A stretch of 64,000 nucleotides of DNA from Amycolatopsis australiensis (GCF_900119165.1 NZ_FPJG01000006.1:620001-684000), one strand, 5' to 3'; shown: positions 31,369 through 40,805, counted from the stretch's first letter. The notes: generated by a model not told the origin, from the sequence alone. A program made the numbers and translations.

Positions 31369-32146
31369 GGCGGTCGAGTTCGCCGGGGCACAAGGCGTTG
31401 TAGGGCGCCTCCGCGAGCCGGTCGGTCAGCGACTCGACGCGTTCCTTCGTGGCTCGGCCGGCGGCGGTGAGCCAGCCGTCGGTCCCGACGAGACCGCGGG
31501 CGCGCATGCCGTCGATGACGGCGTTCAGCTGCGCGGCCGGGAGGTGACCGACCCGGCCGAAGTCCTTCGCGGGAATGCCGACGGACAGGGCGTGGAGCAC
31601 GTGGGCCTCCGTCCCGCCGACGCCTTCGGCCACCAAAGCGACGGTGTGGCCGTCGCCGCGGTGCTCGCGCAGCAGCGTGGCCGCGTGCCACAGCCGGGCC
31701 AGGGGTTCCTGCGGCACGGGGAGCGTGCGCAGGGCGGCGAAGAGGGCGCGTCCCTCCACGGGTGCGCTGGCCGCCGCCTTCTGCAGGAGGTCGCCGGCAC
31801 TCGCGACACGCGGATCGTCGGCGAGTTCCCCGAGGATCCGCCGCATCCCCGCGACGCATCCCCGCTCGCGGGCGGCCAACGCCGCCTCGGGCGTGGTCAG
31901 GTCCCAGACCCGGGGCAGGTGACGGGCGACCTCTCCGGGAGCGAAGTTGTAGAAGACGGCATGCACGACCTCGGCCGGCACCGACGGCCCGAACGGCGCG
32001 GCCCGCCCGGCGAAGTAGGCGTCCCACGGGTTGCGCAGGCCCAGCGCCATCAGTTCCTCGTCGGACTCGTCGGCGAAGAAGGGCACCAGGCCGATGGGCT
32101 CGACGAGGTCGAACATGCGGCGGGCGACGGGCTCCGGGTGCGACAT
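31313..32146 (-). CDS. SCO6745-family helical protein
   Basis: A 277-residue soluble protein found widely in actinobacteria as the SCO6745 family. It begins ARRMFDLVEPIGLVPFFADE, has FAGRAAPFGP, VHAVFYNFAPGEV and a C-terminal region resembling a winged helix (GLVGTDGWLTAAGRATKERVE) followed by DRLIADLEPISKAF. The last segment resembles the end of a MarR-like regulator, but DNA binding is not proven. It overlaps the 3' end of the convergent immunity gene. Confidence 0.75.
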   Translation of the reverse strand: MSHPEPVARRMFDLVEPIGLVPFFADESDEELMALGLRNPWDAYFAGRAAPFGPSVPAEVVHAVFYNFAPGEVARHLPRVWDLTTPEAALAARERGCVAGMRRILGELADDPRVASAGDLLQKAAASAPVEGRALFAALRTLPVPQEPLARLWHAATLLREHRGDGHTVALVAEGVGGTEAHVLHALSVGIPAKDFGRVGHLPAAQLNAVIDGMRARGLVGTDGWLTAAGRATKERVESLTDRLAEAPYNALCPGELDRLIADLEPISKAFRAVFPM

Positions 32147-32310
32147 CTCGTCTCCTGAGGGTCCTGGCGGCGCCCTCGTGGCGGCCGCTCACCCACTCCA
32201 CGAACGGCTCACGCGGAATCCGACACCCATGTTTCGCCGATCCGGCCGAGCGGAGTCGGGTCGGGCGTGCCGACTTCGAGATCGAGCTGCAGGAGGAACG
32301 ACGCTGATCG

Positions 32311-32386
32311 TGGTGGGCCGCCTGGGGCTCGAACCCAGAACCTACGGATTAAAAGTCCGCAGCTCTACCAATTGAGCTAACGGCCC
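32311..32386 (-). tRNA. tRNA-Lys (anticodon TTT)
   Basis: On the minus strand the sequence begins GGGCCGTTAGCTCA and folds as a standard cloverleaf. The acceptor stem is GGGCCG with CGGCCC, the anticodon loop is CTTTTAA on a 5-bp stem, and the T arm is GGTTCGAG-type. The discriminator is A (32314) and CCA is encoded (32311-32313). Confidence 0.97.
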
Positions 32387-32497
32387 GCACCCCAAGTCTA
32401 GCCAGCACCCCCTCACCTGCTTGCACGCCGGGTCCGGCTCACGCCTCCGCCAAGGTCAAGACTGGTACTCGCCTGCGCCGGTGGACATGATTCCGGC

Positions 32498-33035
32498 ATG
32501 GCTGGTTCGCTGCTGATCCTCACCGGACCGCCCGGTGCCGGTAAGTCCACCGTCGCGCGGCTGGTCGCCGAAGACGCGCCGCGGGCGACCGTGCACCTGC
32601 ACACCGACAGCTTCTACGTCTGGATCCGGACCCGGGTTCGTGCCGCCCTACCTGCCCGAGGCCGCGCGGCAGAACGACGTCGTGCTCGGTGTGATCGCCG
32701 AGGCCGCCTGCGGCTATGCCCGCGGCGGTTACGACGTCGTTCTCGACGGTGTCGTCGGGCCTTGGGCCCTTCAGCCCTTCCGTGACGCCGCGAGGCGGGA
32801 CGGTCTCGATCTCTTCTACGTCGTCCTGCGGCCGAGCCTCGACGTCACCCTCGCCCGCGGCACCGCTCGCGACGCCAAGGAGCTCACCGACGTCGGACCC
32901 CTCAAGGCCATGCATGATGCGTTCGCCGATCTGGGTGAACTTGAGCAGCACGTCATCGACACCGGCGAGCAGACCGTCGCCGAAACGGCCGACGCGGTGC
33001 GGGCGTGGGCCCGCACCGCGTCGTTCGCGCTGTGA
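32498..33035 (+). pseudogene. P-loop kinase-like (AAA_33) gene with a +1 frameshift
   Basis: The first frame encodes MAGSLLILTGPPGAGKST (Walker A) up to about TDSFYVWIRT. The sequence then changes to the +1 frame at the CCC of 32631-32633 and continues as GFVPPYLPEAARQNDVV ... LDGVVGPWALQPF ... FYVVLRPSLDVTLAR to a stop at 33035. Removing one C joins the two halves into an intact protein of about 178 residues, a small-molecule kinase like chloramphenicol phosphotransferase. The downstream frame still uses G/C-ending codons, so the change is recent or a sequencing error. As written, translation of the first frame runs on to 32785 with a nonsense tail. Confidence 0.8.
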
Positions 33036-33054
33036 CTCTCCTCTGTGGACCGGC

Positions 33055-33900
33055 TCAGCAGTTCACGAACAAGCCGGTGTAGGCCGTGCACTTCTTCGAC
33101 GCCGTGTCGTTGGCCGCGACCGGGTCCGCCGGGGCGCTGGCCGCCCGCTGGGCCGTCGCCGTGAACGGGCCCCACGCGAAGACGCCGCCCTCCGACGTGA
33201 ACTTCGCCGTGGCCGTCGCGCCGGGGGCCAGGGTGCCGATCGCGCAGTTCACCGTCGCGCCCGACCGGGTGCACCCGGTTGCCGCCGTGACCGTGCGGGC
33301 CGTGCCCGCGTTGGCCGTCACGCGGACGCCCGTCGCCGTGGCCGGGCCGCTGTTCGACACCGTGATCACGTAGTCGACGCGGGCGACCAAGCCGGCACGC
33401 GGAGTCGCCGTCAGCGCTACCTTGACGTCGGCCTTCGCCGGCGGCGTGATCGTGAGGGCCGGGCCGTCTTCGACGCTGAACGCGTAGTTGTCGCCCGCGA
33501 ACTGGTGCTGGAGCGTGAACTGGCTGGGCGCGACGTCTTCCTTCACGCGGAAGGTGAACGTCACGCTACGGCTCTCGCCCGCGCCCAGGTCGCCGACGCC
33601 GCCGCGGAAGCTGCTGAGGTACTGGTCGCACCCGATCGTTCCGGCGCAGGAGACCAGGTCCGCCAGGTCGACGATCGGCTTTTCCTTGGCGTACACCGCC
33701 GCCTTCGCGCCGGTGACCGTGAAGTCCGTCGGGTTGTACAGCTGCTCGGTCACCGTGAACGTGTCGCCCGCGTGCACCGAGGTGGCGCTGACGTCGATCG
33801 TGCTGGGTGCCGGCGCCGCGGACGCGACGGCGGGTGCCGCGAAGAGGGCCACGGTCGCCAGTGCGGCCAGCACGGCGGTTCTTCGACCGGTTCGCTCCAT
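33055..33900 (-). CDS. Secreted protein with DUF11/CARDB-like domains
   Basis: A 281-residue protein with a Sec signal peptide (about 1-28, VASAAPA). Two beta-sandwich repeats follow: the first (about 33-150) with STIDVSATSVHAGDTFTVTE, and the second (about 160-255) with the DUF11 pattern VDYVITVSNSGPATATGVRVT and AIGTLAPGATATAKF. Pairs of cysteines (SCAGTIGC; ATGCTRSGATVNC; two near the C-terminus) suggest disulfides outside the cell. No anchor is visible, so it is probably released or wall-associated. Function unknown. Confidence 0.8.
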   Translation of the reverse strand: MERTGRRTAVLAALATVALFAAPAVASAAPAPSTIDVSATSVHAGDTFTVTEQLYNPTDFTVTGAKAAVYAKEKPIVDLADLVSCAGTIGCDQYLSSFRGGVGDLGAGESRSVTFTFRVKEDVAPSQFTLQHQFAGDNYAFSVEDGPALTITPPAKADVKVALTATPRAGLVARVDYVITVSNSGPATATGVRVTANAGTARTVTAATGCTRSGATVNCAIGTLAPGATATAKFTSEGGVFAWGPFTATAQRAASAPADPVAANDTASKKCTAYTGLFVNC

Positions 33901-34101
33901 GGTCGTGATCTCCTGATTCCGGACGAGGGGCGCCGCTGGCGAGCGGGTGATCGCAGCAGCTGACGAAGATCAGATCGCCGCGTCCCGGCATTCGTTACCG
34001 CGTTGCCGAAACCGTGTCTGAACTGGGGTTTCACCCGGTTGCCGGGTCACCGGGCACGCTGGCGAACCGAAATTGTCAGACCCCTGTGGCACGCTCCGCA
34101 C

Positions 34102-34644
34102 ATGACCGAACACACCACCCCGGTGATCGCGCCGGGCCGCCTGAGCGGCGACCGGATCGACCCGGCGCCGCTCGCGGACGAACGCCAGGCGCTCGCCGAG
34201 AGCCTCGAGTACTACCGGCGCACCTTCGAGCTGAAATGCCGAGGTCTGGACCCGGCGAGGCTGTCCGAGCGCTCGGTACCACCGTCGACGCTGACCCTGC
34301 ACGGGCTGCTCCGGCACCTCACCGGCTGCGAACGCTGGTGGTTCCGGATCCAGTTCGCGGGCGAGGACGTCCCGAACCTCTACTACTCGGAGGACGACCC
34401 GGAGCAGGACTTCACGGCGCTGGACGGTGACGTCGGCGAAGCTTTTTCCTTGTGGCACGCGGAATGCGAGCGTTCCCGGGAGATCGTCGCGGCGAGTTCG
34501 CTGGACCAGACCGGCACGCGGATCAGCACCGGGGAGCCGTTCAAGCTGCGCTGGCTGATGCTGCGGATGATCGGCGAGTACGCGCGTCACATCGGGCAGG
34601 CCGACCTGATCCGCGAACGGATCGACGGCGCCACAGGCGAATGA
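34102..34644 (+). CDS. DinB-family protein (DUF664 type)
   Basis: A 180-residue four-helix-bundle protein. The DinB/MST metal-site histidines are at about 75 (LHGLLRHLTGCERWWF) and near the C-terminus (GEYARHIGQADLIRE). Relatives include mycothiol-dependent S-transferases and many uncharacterised enzymes. ATG at 34102 is the start of the homology; upstream bases have no clear ribosome binding site. It is convergent with the TMEM175 gene. Confidence 0.85.
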   Translation: MTEHTTPVIAPGRLSGDRIDPAPLADERQALAESLEYYRRTFELKCRGLDPARLSERSVPPSTLTLHGLLRHLTGCERWWFRIQFAGEDVPNLYYSEDDPEQDFTALDGDVGEAFSLWHAECERSREIVAASSLDQTGTRISTGEPFKLRWLMLRMIGEYARHIGQADLIRERIDGATGE

Positions 34645-34648
34645 CGGC

Positions 34649-35293
34649 TCAGGCTCGCGTCGCCGGCGGGCGGCGGAGCCGGAAGAGGAGGTTGACCACG
34701 AGCGGAATGACGACCCAGCACGCGTAGGCCCAGTGCGTGAGGAACGCGACCGGGATCGAGACGGCGAAGGCGGCGATCATCGTGCCGATGCCGCGGTAGA
34801 TGCTGCCGAAGAGCTCCGGTGGCGTGTCCGCGCGGTAGAGGTGGTGACGCTGGACCTGTCCGGCCATGAGGAGGAACAGCGTCAGCGCGACGACCTGCAC
34901 GAGTGCGTAGAAGACGAACCGGAACTCGAACCCGCCGTCCTCGGCGACCACCTTGGTGGCGAACGGCATGAGCACCATCGTCAGCAGCCAGCCGAAGGTG
35001 AGCCGGAGGAGCCCGCCACCCAGCGTGGGGACGTAGTGGAAGAGGCGGTGGTGGGCGCGCCAGTGCCCGCCGATGACGACGAAGCTGATCAGGAAGGAGA
35101 TGTATTCGGAGCGATGATCGCCGAGTGAACGCAGCAGTTCGGCGCTGGTGGCGCCCTCCGGCAGCGGCAGCTCGAGCGCGAGCAGGGTGATCGCTATCGC
35201 GACGACGGCGTCCGAGAAGAAGGTGAGCCGCTCGGCGGCGATCCCGCGGGTTTCGGAGCCGACGGTCTCTTCATCGGACGTGGTGCTGCTCAT
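34649..35293 (-). CDS. TMEM175-family potassium channel (DUF1211)
   Basis: A 214-residue protein with six membrane spans and the filter-helix signature RLTFFSDAVVAIAITLLALEL in span 1. It also has the FVVIGGHWRAHHRLFHYV segment. Bacterial TMEM175 proteins form tetrameric K+ channels. It starts 68 bases from the divergent pcaB-like gene. Confidence 0.88.
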   Translation of the reverse strand: MSSTTSDEETVGSETRGIAAERLTFFSDAVVAIAITLLALELPLPEGATSAELLRSLGDHRSEYISFLISFVVIGGHWRAHHRLFHYVPTLGGGLLRLTFGWLLTMVLMPFATKVVAEDGGFEFRFVFYALVQVVALTLFLLMAGQVQRHHLYRADTPPELFGSIYRGIGTMIAAFAVSIPVAFLTHWAYACWVVIPLVVNLLFRLRRPPATRA

Positions 35294-35361
35294 GGGCGAT
35301 GAGCGTGCCAGACCCGGCTGTGGGAAGGCAGCCGAGGTCGGCCGCGTGCGATGCTGGCGCC

Positions 35362-36786
35362 ATGACCGTCGATCCCGATTCCGGACTCCTGTCCCCGGTC
35401 CGGGCCGGTACGCCGGCCGAAGCGTCGACCGGTGACGAGGCCTGGCTGCGCGCCATGCTCGACGCCGAGGCGGCGCTCGCGAGAGCGCAGGCGCGGCTGG
35501 GGACGGTGCCGTCCGAGGCCGCGGACGCGATCACGGAGGCCGCGGGCAGCGCGCGGATCGACGTCGCGGAGCTGGCGCGCGGGTCGCGGGCGACGGCGAA
35601 CCCGGTCGTCGGGCTGGTCAAGGCACTGACGTCGGCCGTCGGCACAATCGCGCCCGAGGCCGCCGAGTACGTGCACCGCGGCTCGACCAGCCAGGACATC
35701 TTCGACACCGCGATGATGCTGGTCGCGGACCGGACGCTGCGGCCGCTCGCCGCCGACCTCGACGCGGCGGCCGAGGCCCTGGCCGGGCTGGCGCGCGAGC
35801 ACCGGGACACGACGATGGCCGGGCGCACGCTGACGGCCCACGCGGTGCCGACGACGTTCGGGCTCAAGGCCGCGGGCTGGCGTCAGCTGGTGCTGGACGC
35901 GGCGGCGCGGATCAGGCGCGTCCTGGACGGCGGGCTGCCGGTCTCGCTGGGCGGCGCGGCCGGAACGCTGGCGGCGTACCTCGAGTACGCACGCCTGGCC
36001 GACGACGCGCGGTCCAAGCAGGCAGGCGCCGACGACGGCTATGCCGAACGGCTGGTCGCCGCCTTCGCCGAGGAGACCGGGCTGAGCGTGCCGGTGCTGC
36101 CGTGGCACTCACTGCGTACGCCCGTCGCGGACCTCGCCGGTGCGCTTGCTTTCACCGCGGGTGCGCTGGGAAAGCTGGCCGTCGACGTCGAGACGCTCAC
36201 CCGCACCGAGATCGGCGAGGTCGCCGAGCCGGCCGGTGACGGGCGGGGTGGCTCGTCGGCGATGCCGCACAAGCGGAACCCCGTCCTCGCGACGCTGATC
36301 CGTTCGGCGGCGTTGCAGGTGCCCGTGCTGGCCGCGGGCGTCACGCAGTCGATGCTGGCCGAGGACGAGCGGTCGGCCGGGGTCTGGCACGCCGAGTGGC
36401 AGCTGATCCGGGAGTGCCTCCGGCTGACCGGTGGCGCCGCGCACACCGCCGTCGAGCTGGCGCGCGGGCTCAGCGTCCAGCCCGAACGGATGCGGGCGAA
36501 CCTGGCGTCGACGCACGGGCTGATCGTCTCCGAGCGGCTCTCCACCGTGCTCGCGCCGCTGCTCGGCAAGGCGAAGGCCAAGGAGCTGCTCGGCGAGGCG
36601 TCGCAGCGGGCCGTGCGTGAAGACCGGCCGCTGCGCGACGTGCTGGACGAGCTGCCCGCGATCACCGACGTTCTCACCCCGGCCGCGCTGGACACCCTCC
36701 TCGACCCGGCCACGTACACGGGTGCGGCGGGCGCGCTGGTCGACCGGGCGCTCGGCGAAGGCGGGGTGGCCGGAAAATCTCTTTGA
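35362..36786 (+). CDS. pcaB: 3-Carboxy-cis,cis-muconate cycloisomerase (PcaB-like)
   Basis: A 474-residue member of the fumarase/aspartase superfamily. It has the HRGSTSQDIFDTA segment and the signature GSSAMPHKRNPV. The pattern matches PcaB, which cyclises 3-carboxymuconate in the protocatechuate branch of the beta-ketoadipate pathway. The C-terminal extension with LAPLLGKAKAKELLGEAS also fits. No other pca gene is here, so another lyase activity (for example adenylosuccinate lyase-like) cannot be excluded. ATG at 35362 was chosen over an upstream start at 35299. Confidence 0.8.
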   Translation: MTVDPDSGLLSPVRAGTPAEASTGDEAWLRAMLDAEAALARAQARLGTVPSEAADAITEAAGSARIDVAELARGSRATANPVVGLVKALTSAVGTIAPEAAEYVHRGSTSQDIFDTAMMLVADRTLRPLAADLDAAAEALAGLAREHRDTTMAGRTLTAHAVPTTFGLKAAGWRQLVLDAAARIRRVLDGGLPVSLGGAAGTLAAYLEYARLADDARSKQAGADDGYAERLVAAFAEETGLSVPVLPWHSLRTPVADLAGALAFTAGALGKLAVDVETLTRTEIGEVAEPAGDGRGGSSAMPHKRNPVLATLIRSAALQVPVLAAGVTQSMLAEDERSAGVWHAEWQLIRECLRLTGGAAHTAVELARGLSVQPERMRANLASTHGLIVSERLSTVLAPLLGKAKAKELLGEASQRAVREDRPLRDVLDELPAITDVLTPAALDTLLDPATYTGAAGALVDRALGEGGVAGKSL

Positions 36787-36871
36787 ACCGCCTTCCGCGG
36801 GGGTCCGTGTAGTGGGTATCAGGCAGCCGCACCGAGCGGCGGGAAACCCAACGGACACAAGGAGAACTTCC

Positions 36872-37855
36872 ATGCTTCGCACGCGCATCGCCGTCTCCGT
36901 CGCCGCTGCGGCAGCCGGGCTGGCAGTGCTCACCGCTTGCTCGGGTGCCGAAACTGCTCAGCCGGTCATCGCTCCGGCGGCGGCCGGTGGCACCGGGGGC
37001 GGGCAGACCGCCAACGGGCAGGTCGGGAACGCCGCACCCGCGTCGAACGAATCGAAACTCGTCGTCGCGGACGTCGCCAACGTCGGTCAGGTGCTCACCG
37101 ACCAGAACGGCATGACCCTCTACCGTTTCGACAAGGACACGGCCAAGCCACCGAAGTCCAATTGCGACGGTGACTGCGCCAAGGCGTGGCCGCCGATGCC
37201 GGCCACCGGGGACGTGCAGGTGCAAGGCGTCGACAAGAGCCTCGTCGGGAAGGTGACGCGCTCCGACGGCACCGAGCAGATCACCGTCGGCGGCTGGGCG
37301 CTCTACCGCTACGCCAAGGACACCAAGCCCGGCGACGCGACCGGCCAGGGCGTCGGGGGCGCCTGGTACGCCGCCAACGCCAAGGGCGGCAAGGCCGGGC
37401 AGGCCGCCGCCGAATCCGGGGTCGTCAAGCTCAGCGCCAGCAACATCGACGGCCTCGGCGAGGCGATCGTCGACCAGAACGGCATGACGCTCTACCTGTT
37501 CACCAAGGACACCAAGAAGGCCAAGACGTCCGCCTGCAACGGCGACTGCGCCAAGACCTGGCCGCCGGTCCTGTCCAACGGAAAGGTCGAGCTCCAGGGC
37601 ATCGACTCGAAGCTGCTCGGCAGCATCAAGCGCGCGGACGGCACCGAGCAGGTCACCATCGGCGGCTGGCCGGTCTACACCTTCTCGAAGGACCTGAAGC
37701 CGGGCGACGCGAACGGCATGGGCGTCAACGGCACCTGGTTCGTCATCGAGCCCAACGGCTGCAAGATCGGTACCACCCCCAGCTCCACCGCCAACCAGGC
37801 TCCGGCCGGCAGTGGCGCTGGGAGCAGCAACTCCTCCAGTGGCACGACCTACTGA
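36872..37855 (+). CDS. Lipoprotein with two Lipoprotein_15-type repeats (SCO0930-like)
   Basis: A 327-residue lipoprotein with lipobox LTACS (Cys about 24). After a Gly/Ala-rich linker there are two pairs of repeats with the motifs QNGMTLYRF / QNGMTLYLF, then CDGDCAKAWPP / CNGDCAKTWPP and GGWALYRYAKD / GGWPVYTFSKD. Each CxGxCAxxWPP repeat may hold a disulfide. The family is extracytoplasmic and of unknown function. The start has an AAGGAG site. The stop codon lies inside a perfect 17-bp tandem duplication (37838-37871). Confidence 0.87.
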   Translation: MLRTRIAVSVAAAAAGLAVLTACSGAETAQPVIAPAAAGGTGGGQTANGQVGNAAPASNESKLVVADVANVGQVLTDQNGMTLYRFDKDTAKPPKSNCDGDCAKAWPPMPATGDVQVQGVDKSLVGKVTRSDGTEQITVGGWALYRYAKDTKPGDATGQGVGGAWYAANAKGGKAGQAAAESGVVKLSASNIDGLGEAIVDQNGMTLYLFTKDTKKAKTSACNGDCAKTWPPVLSNGKVELQGIDSKLLGSIKRADGTEQVTIGGWPVYTFSKDLKPGDANGMGVNGTWFVIEPNGCKIGTTPSSTANQAPAGSGAGSSNSSSGTTY

Positions 37856-37871
37856 GTGGCACGACCTACTG
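37838..37871 (+). repeat. 17-bp perfect tandem duplication across a stop codon
   Basis: Two identical 17-base units (37838-37854 and 37855-37871) abut at the lipoprotein stop. Each contains the last codons (GTTY-type) and a stop, so the duplication leaves the protein unchanged. It looks like a recent slippage event. Confidence 0.9.
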
Positions 37872-37887
37872 AGCCACCCCGAACTTC

Positions 37888-38535
37888 CTAGTGGGCGAGG
37901 CCCGGCGGACGCTCTTCGCGAGTGACCTCCGGGCCTCGCCCCGTGTGGTCACGACGCAGGAACGAACGGCGCCGCGGCGGTTCGGCGTCCGCGACGCGGT
38001 CGGTTTCGCCGACCCGGTCGGCTTCGCCGACCCGGTCGGTGCGCTGCTCGACGACCGTCGGCTCGTCGGCCACCTCGTCCTCCGGGACGTGGATGGTGCG
38101 ACGGGCCGGGAGCACGGCGATCAGCAGGCCGAGCGCGGCGACGCCGAGGTGCAGCCACGTGTCGGCGCGCCCGAGGTCCATCGGGTTGCCGGCGTTGGCG
38201 AACGGGTTGGTCGAGATGAGGCCGTCGATCATGAGGCCCCACACGAACAGCGCGCCGTAAAAAATGAAGAGCAGCCAGCCGAACGCCCGTGCGCGGCCCG
38301 AGCCGAACGCCAGCAGCAGGCCGACGACCCCGGTCACGACGCGGACCACGCTCATCAGCGGGTTGCCGGAGAACCGCCAGAACCCCGCGTCGTGATGCCC
38401 GGCGAAGTTGCCGAGGCCGGTCCTGGTGAGCCCGATGATGCCGACCACGAGGAACGCGATCCCGGCCAGTCCGGCCAGCACCTGCGCCGGCTGCAGGCCG
38501 TGGACCCGGATGCGTGCGCCTTTCGCGTGAACCAT
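37888..38535 (-). CDS. DUF4383 membrane protein
   Basis: A 215-residue protein with four membrane helices (about 17-37, 58-78, 85-108, 128-147), including LAGIAFLVVGIIGL and VVRVVTGVVGLLLAFG as in DUF4383. A charged cytoplasmic tail (about 160-215) holds a repeat DRVGEADRVGETDRV. ATG at 38535 was chosen; the frame stays open to 38682 but the domain starts here. Function unknown. Confidence 0.82.
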   Translation of the reverse strand: MVHAKGARIRVHGLQPAQVLAGLAGIAFLVVGIIGLTRTGLGNFAGHHDAGFWRFSGNPLMSVVRVVTGVVGLLLAFGSGRARAFGWLLFIFYGALFVWGLMIDGLISTNPFANAGNPMDLGRADTWLHLGVAALGLLIAVLPARRTIHVPEDEVADEPTVVEQRTDRVGEADRVGETDRVADAEPPRRRSFLRRDHTGRGPEVTREERPPGLAH

Positions 38536-38726
38536 GACTCCAGTCCTTCCCAGCGGGTGGTGACGACCGTCACCGCTCTCGGGTACCCCGCGACTACCGG
38601 GCGCGAAACGAGAGTGCTTGCCCGCGGGCCTCCCGGAGCGTTCGCGGATCGGGCCGGTTCGAGAGCTATCCCACAAAGTCACCCGATCCGGCGAACGCCA
38701 GGGGACGCTCCCGGCAATTCCGGGTC

Positions 38727-39587
38727 ATGCGCGAGCTGAGCGGCATCTTCCTGGTGGGGCTGTGTCTGGGAGCGATCGGCGCGGTGGCCGTCACGGTGAG
38801 CCACGGCGCGGCCGAGGTGCCGCGGCCGATCGCCGTCACCGAGGTCGTGACAACGATGTCGGACACGCCGGCACCCACTCCGACAGCGACCCCGACGCCG
38901 TCGCCCAAGTCGCGGCCGGAGTCCAAGGTGGACGCCGCCGGGCTGGACCGGATGGTGCCCGGTGGCGAGGTCAGTGCCGTCGTGTTCGACCGGCAGCGCG
39001 GGGCGGTCACCGTGTCGGTGCACGCCGAGCGCGCGTACACGTCGGCGTCGCTGGTGAAGCTGCTGATAGCCCTGTCCGTGCTGCAACGCGACGGTCCCGT
39101 GGCACAGGTCGAGCGGATGCTGTCCCGCAGCGACGACGACCTCGCGAGCCAGTTCTGGGCGGCTTACGGTGGGCCGTCGATCGTCACGCGCTGGGCCGCG
39201 AAGCTCGGCCTGACCGACACGCGGCCGCCGGCGGACGCCGGCCGCTGGGGCGACACGCGGATCACGGCGCGGGACGTCGTCCGGATCTACGAGTACGTGC
39301 TGGCGCACGCGCCGGGCGCGATCCTGACCGCGCTGCGCGCCGCGACCGAGCGGGGATCCGACGGCTTCCGCCAGTACTTCGGCATCCCGGACGCGGCGGG
39401 CAACCGGCCGTGGGCGGTGAAGCAGGGCTGGTCGTGTTGCCGGCCGACGCGCATGCTGCACACCTCGGGCGTGGTCGGCGACGACGACCGGTACATCGTG
39501 GCGGTGCTGAGCGAGCACCCGGCCTCGGTCGACTACGCGACGGCCTCGAATCGGGTGACGGCGGTGGTCACCGCCCTGCTCGGCTGA
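38727..39587 (+). CDS. Beta-lactamase-like serine hydrolase, membrane-anchored
   Basis: A 286-residue protein with an N-terminal signal anchor (about 4-26) and a Pro/Thr-rich linker (about 48-65). The penicillin-binding/beta-lactamase fold follows with SASLVKLL (SxxK nucleophile, about 107), SRSDDD in place of the SxN motif, and KQGW in place of KTG. It is short for a DD-peptidase and may be a peptidoglycan hydrolase-like or regulatory protein. A conventional beta-lactamase role is less likely because the motifs are altered. Confidence 0.8.
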   Translation: MRELSGIFLVGLCLGAIGAVAVTVSHGAAEVPRPIAVTEVVTTMSDTPAPTPTATPTPSPKSRPESKVDAAGLDRMVPGGEVSAVVFDRQRGAVTVSVHAERAYTSASLVKLLIALSVLQRDGPVAQVERMLSRSDDDLASQFWAAYGGPSIVTRWAAKLGLTDTRPPADAGRWGDTRITARDVVRIYEYVLAHAPGAILTALRAATERGSDGFRQYFGIPDAAGNRPWAVKQGWSCCRPTRMLHTSGVVGDDDRYIVAVLSEHPASVDYATASNRVTAVVTALLG

Positions 39588-39596
39588 ACCCGCCGC

Positions 39597-40805
39597 CTAC
39601 TGGTCCGTGTCCGCCAACGCGCCCGGTGCGCCCGACCGCGGCAGCGGCCACGGCTGCACTCCGCCCGTCATGTCGACTTGGCGGCCCGGCAGGGCCGGTG
39701 GGGTCGTGTGGGCGCCGATCCAGGTCAGGATCTCCGGGATCTGGGACTTGAACGTGTTCATGTTGTGGCCCGCGTCCGGGACGCGCCAGGACGAAAACCG
39801 CACCGGCGGCCGGACTCCCGTGCGGATCAGCTCCGCCGCCGAGCTTTCGAACTTCTCGTTCTCGCCCCAGATCGCCAGGATGTCCACCGGAGACGGGTGG
39901 AGGCGGACGGTGATACCGACGTTGTTCGCGTCGTCCACGTCGCGGCGGCCCTTGTACAGGTCCTCCGTCTCGGCGTCGACCTGGGCGCGGTCGTAGCCGC
40001 TGACGCTCACCGCCTGGCCGTACCACTGCGGGTGGCGGGTCACCAGGTTCATCGCGCAGTACCCGCCCGACGACCAGCCCGCGAACGTCCACGCCTTGCG
40101 GTCCGCCGCCACGCCCAGCTTCTGCAGGGCCCACTCGCGCAGGTCCGCCGTCAGGTACGTGTCGTTCGCGGTGCCGTTGACCTCGTCGACGCACTCCGTG
40201 TCGTGGCCCAGCTTCGGGACGCCCGTCGGGTCCGGCATGAGCACCACGACCGGGGGCAGCGCGTGCTTGGCGATCGCCGCGTCGAGCTGTTCCGGGAGGC
40301 GGTAGCCGTCGGTGACGACCTCTGGTCCGGACGGGTAGTTCGGGATCCACTCGATGGCCGGGAACCGGAGGTTTTTGTAGCTCGCCTCGAAGTACTGCGG
40401 CGGGAGGTACACCGTCACGTCGCGGGTGAGCTTGGTGCGCCGCCCGGTGACCTTCATGTGGACGACGGTTCCCTTGCCCTCCTTGGCGTGGGCCGCGCCG
40501 ACGTCGCGGACGATCTCGAGGTTCTCGCCGTTCTGGGACGTCTCCGCGTCGATGCTGTCGGCCGCGTACACGCCGGTGCCGAGCAGGGACCCGACCGTCG
40601 GGAAGAAGCCGCCGATCATGTTGCCCGTCAGGCCTGTGGTGACGACGATGGCGACGACCGCGCAGAGGATGGTCGCGGTGCGCCACACCAGCTTCCGCTT
40701 CCACCGGTCCCAGCACAGCGGGACGGCGATGATCGCGAGCAGCGTCAGCACGATCACGACGGTCATGGTGACCGGCGAATCGAGCCGGATTCTGCTCAGG
40801 TGCAT
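39597..40805 (-). CDS. Membrane-anchored esterase (Esterase D / mycolyltransferase-like alpha/beta hydrolase)
   Basis: A 402-residue protein. Residues 1-75 contain two or three membrane spans; the rest is an extracytoplasmic alpha/beta hydrolase. The nucleophile is in FAGWSSGGYCA and the histidine in VPDAGHNMN. The fold resembles the Esterase_D/antigen 85 family of putative esterases. Substrate unknown. It is separated from the next upstream gene by a terminator hairpin. Confidence 0.82.
   Translation of the reverse strand: MHLSRIRLDSPVTMTVVIVLTLLAIIAVPLCWDRWKRKLVWRTATILCAVVAIVVTTGLTGNMIGGFFPTVGSLLGTGVYAADSIDAETSQNGENLEIVRDVGAAHAKEGKGTVVHMKVTGRRTKLTRDVTVYLPPQYFEASYKNLRFPAIEWIPNYPSGPEVVTDGYRLPEQLDAAIAKHALPPVVVLMPDPTGVPKLGHDTECVDEVNGTANDTYLTADLREWALQKLGVAADRKAWTFAGWSSGGYCAMNLVTRHPQWYGQAVSVSGYDRAQVDAETEDLYKGRRDVDDANNVGITVRLHPSPVDILAIWGENEKFESSAAELIRTGVRPPVRFSSWRVPDAGHNMNTFKSQIPEILTWIGAHTTPPALPGRQVDMTGGVQPWPLPRSGAPGALADTDQ

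Noticed and set aside
36814..36819. GGGTAT upstream of the repeat lipoprotein as a SigF/SigB -10 element
   Set aside because: No GTTT-like -35 element lies 14-16 bases upstream, so the match is too weak.
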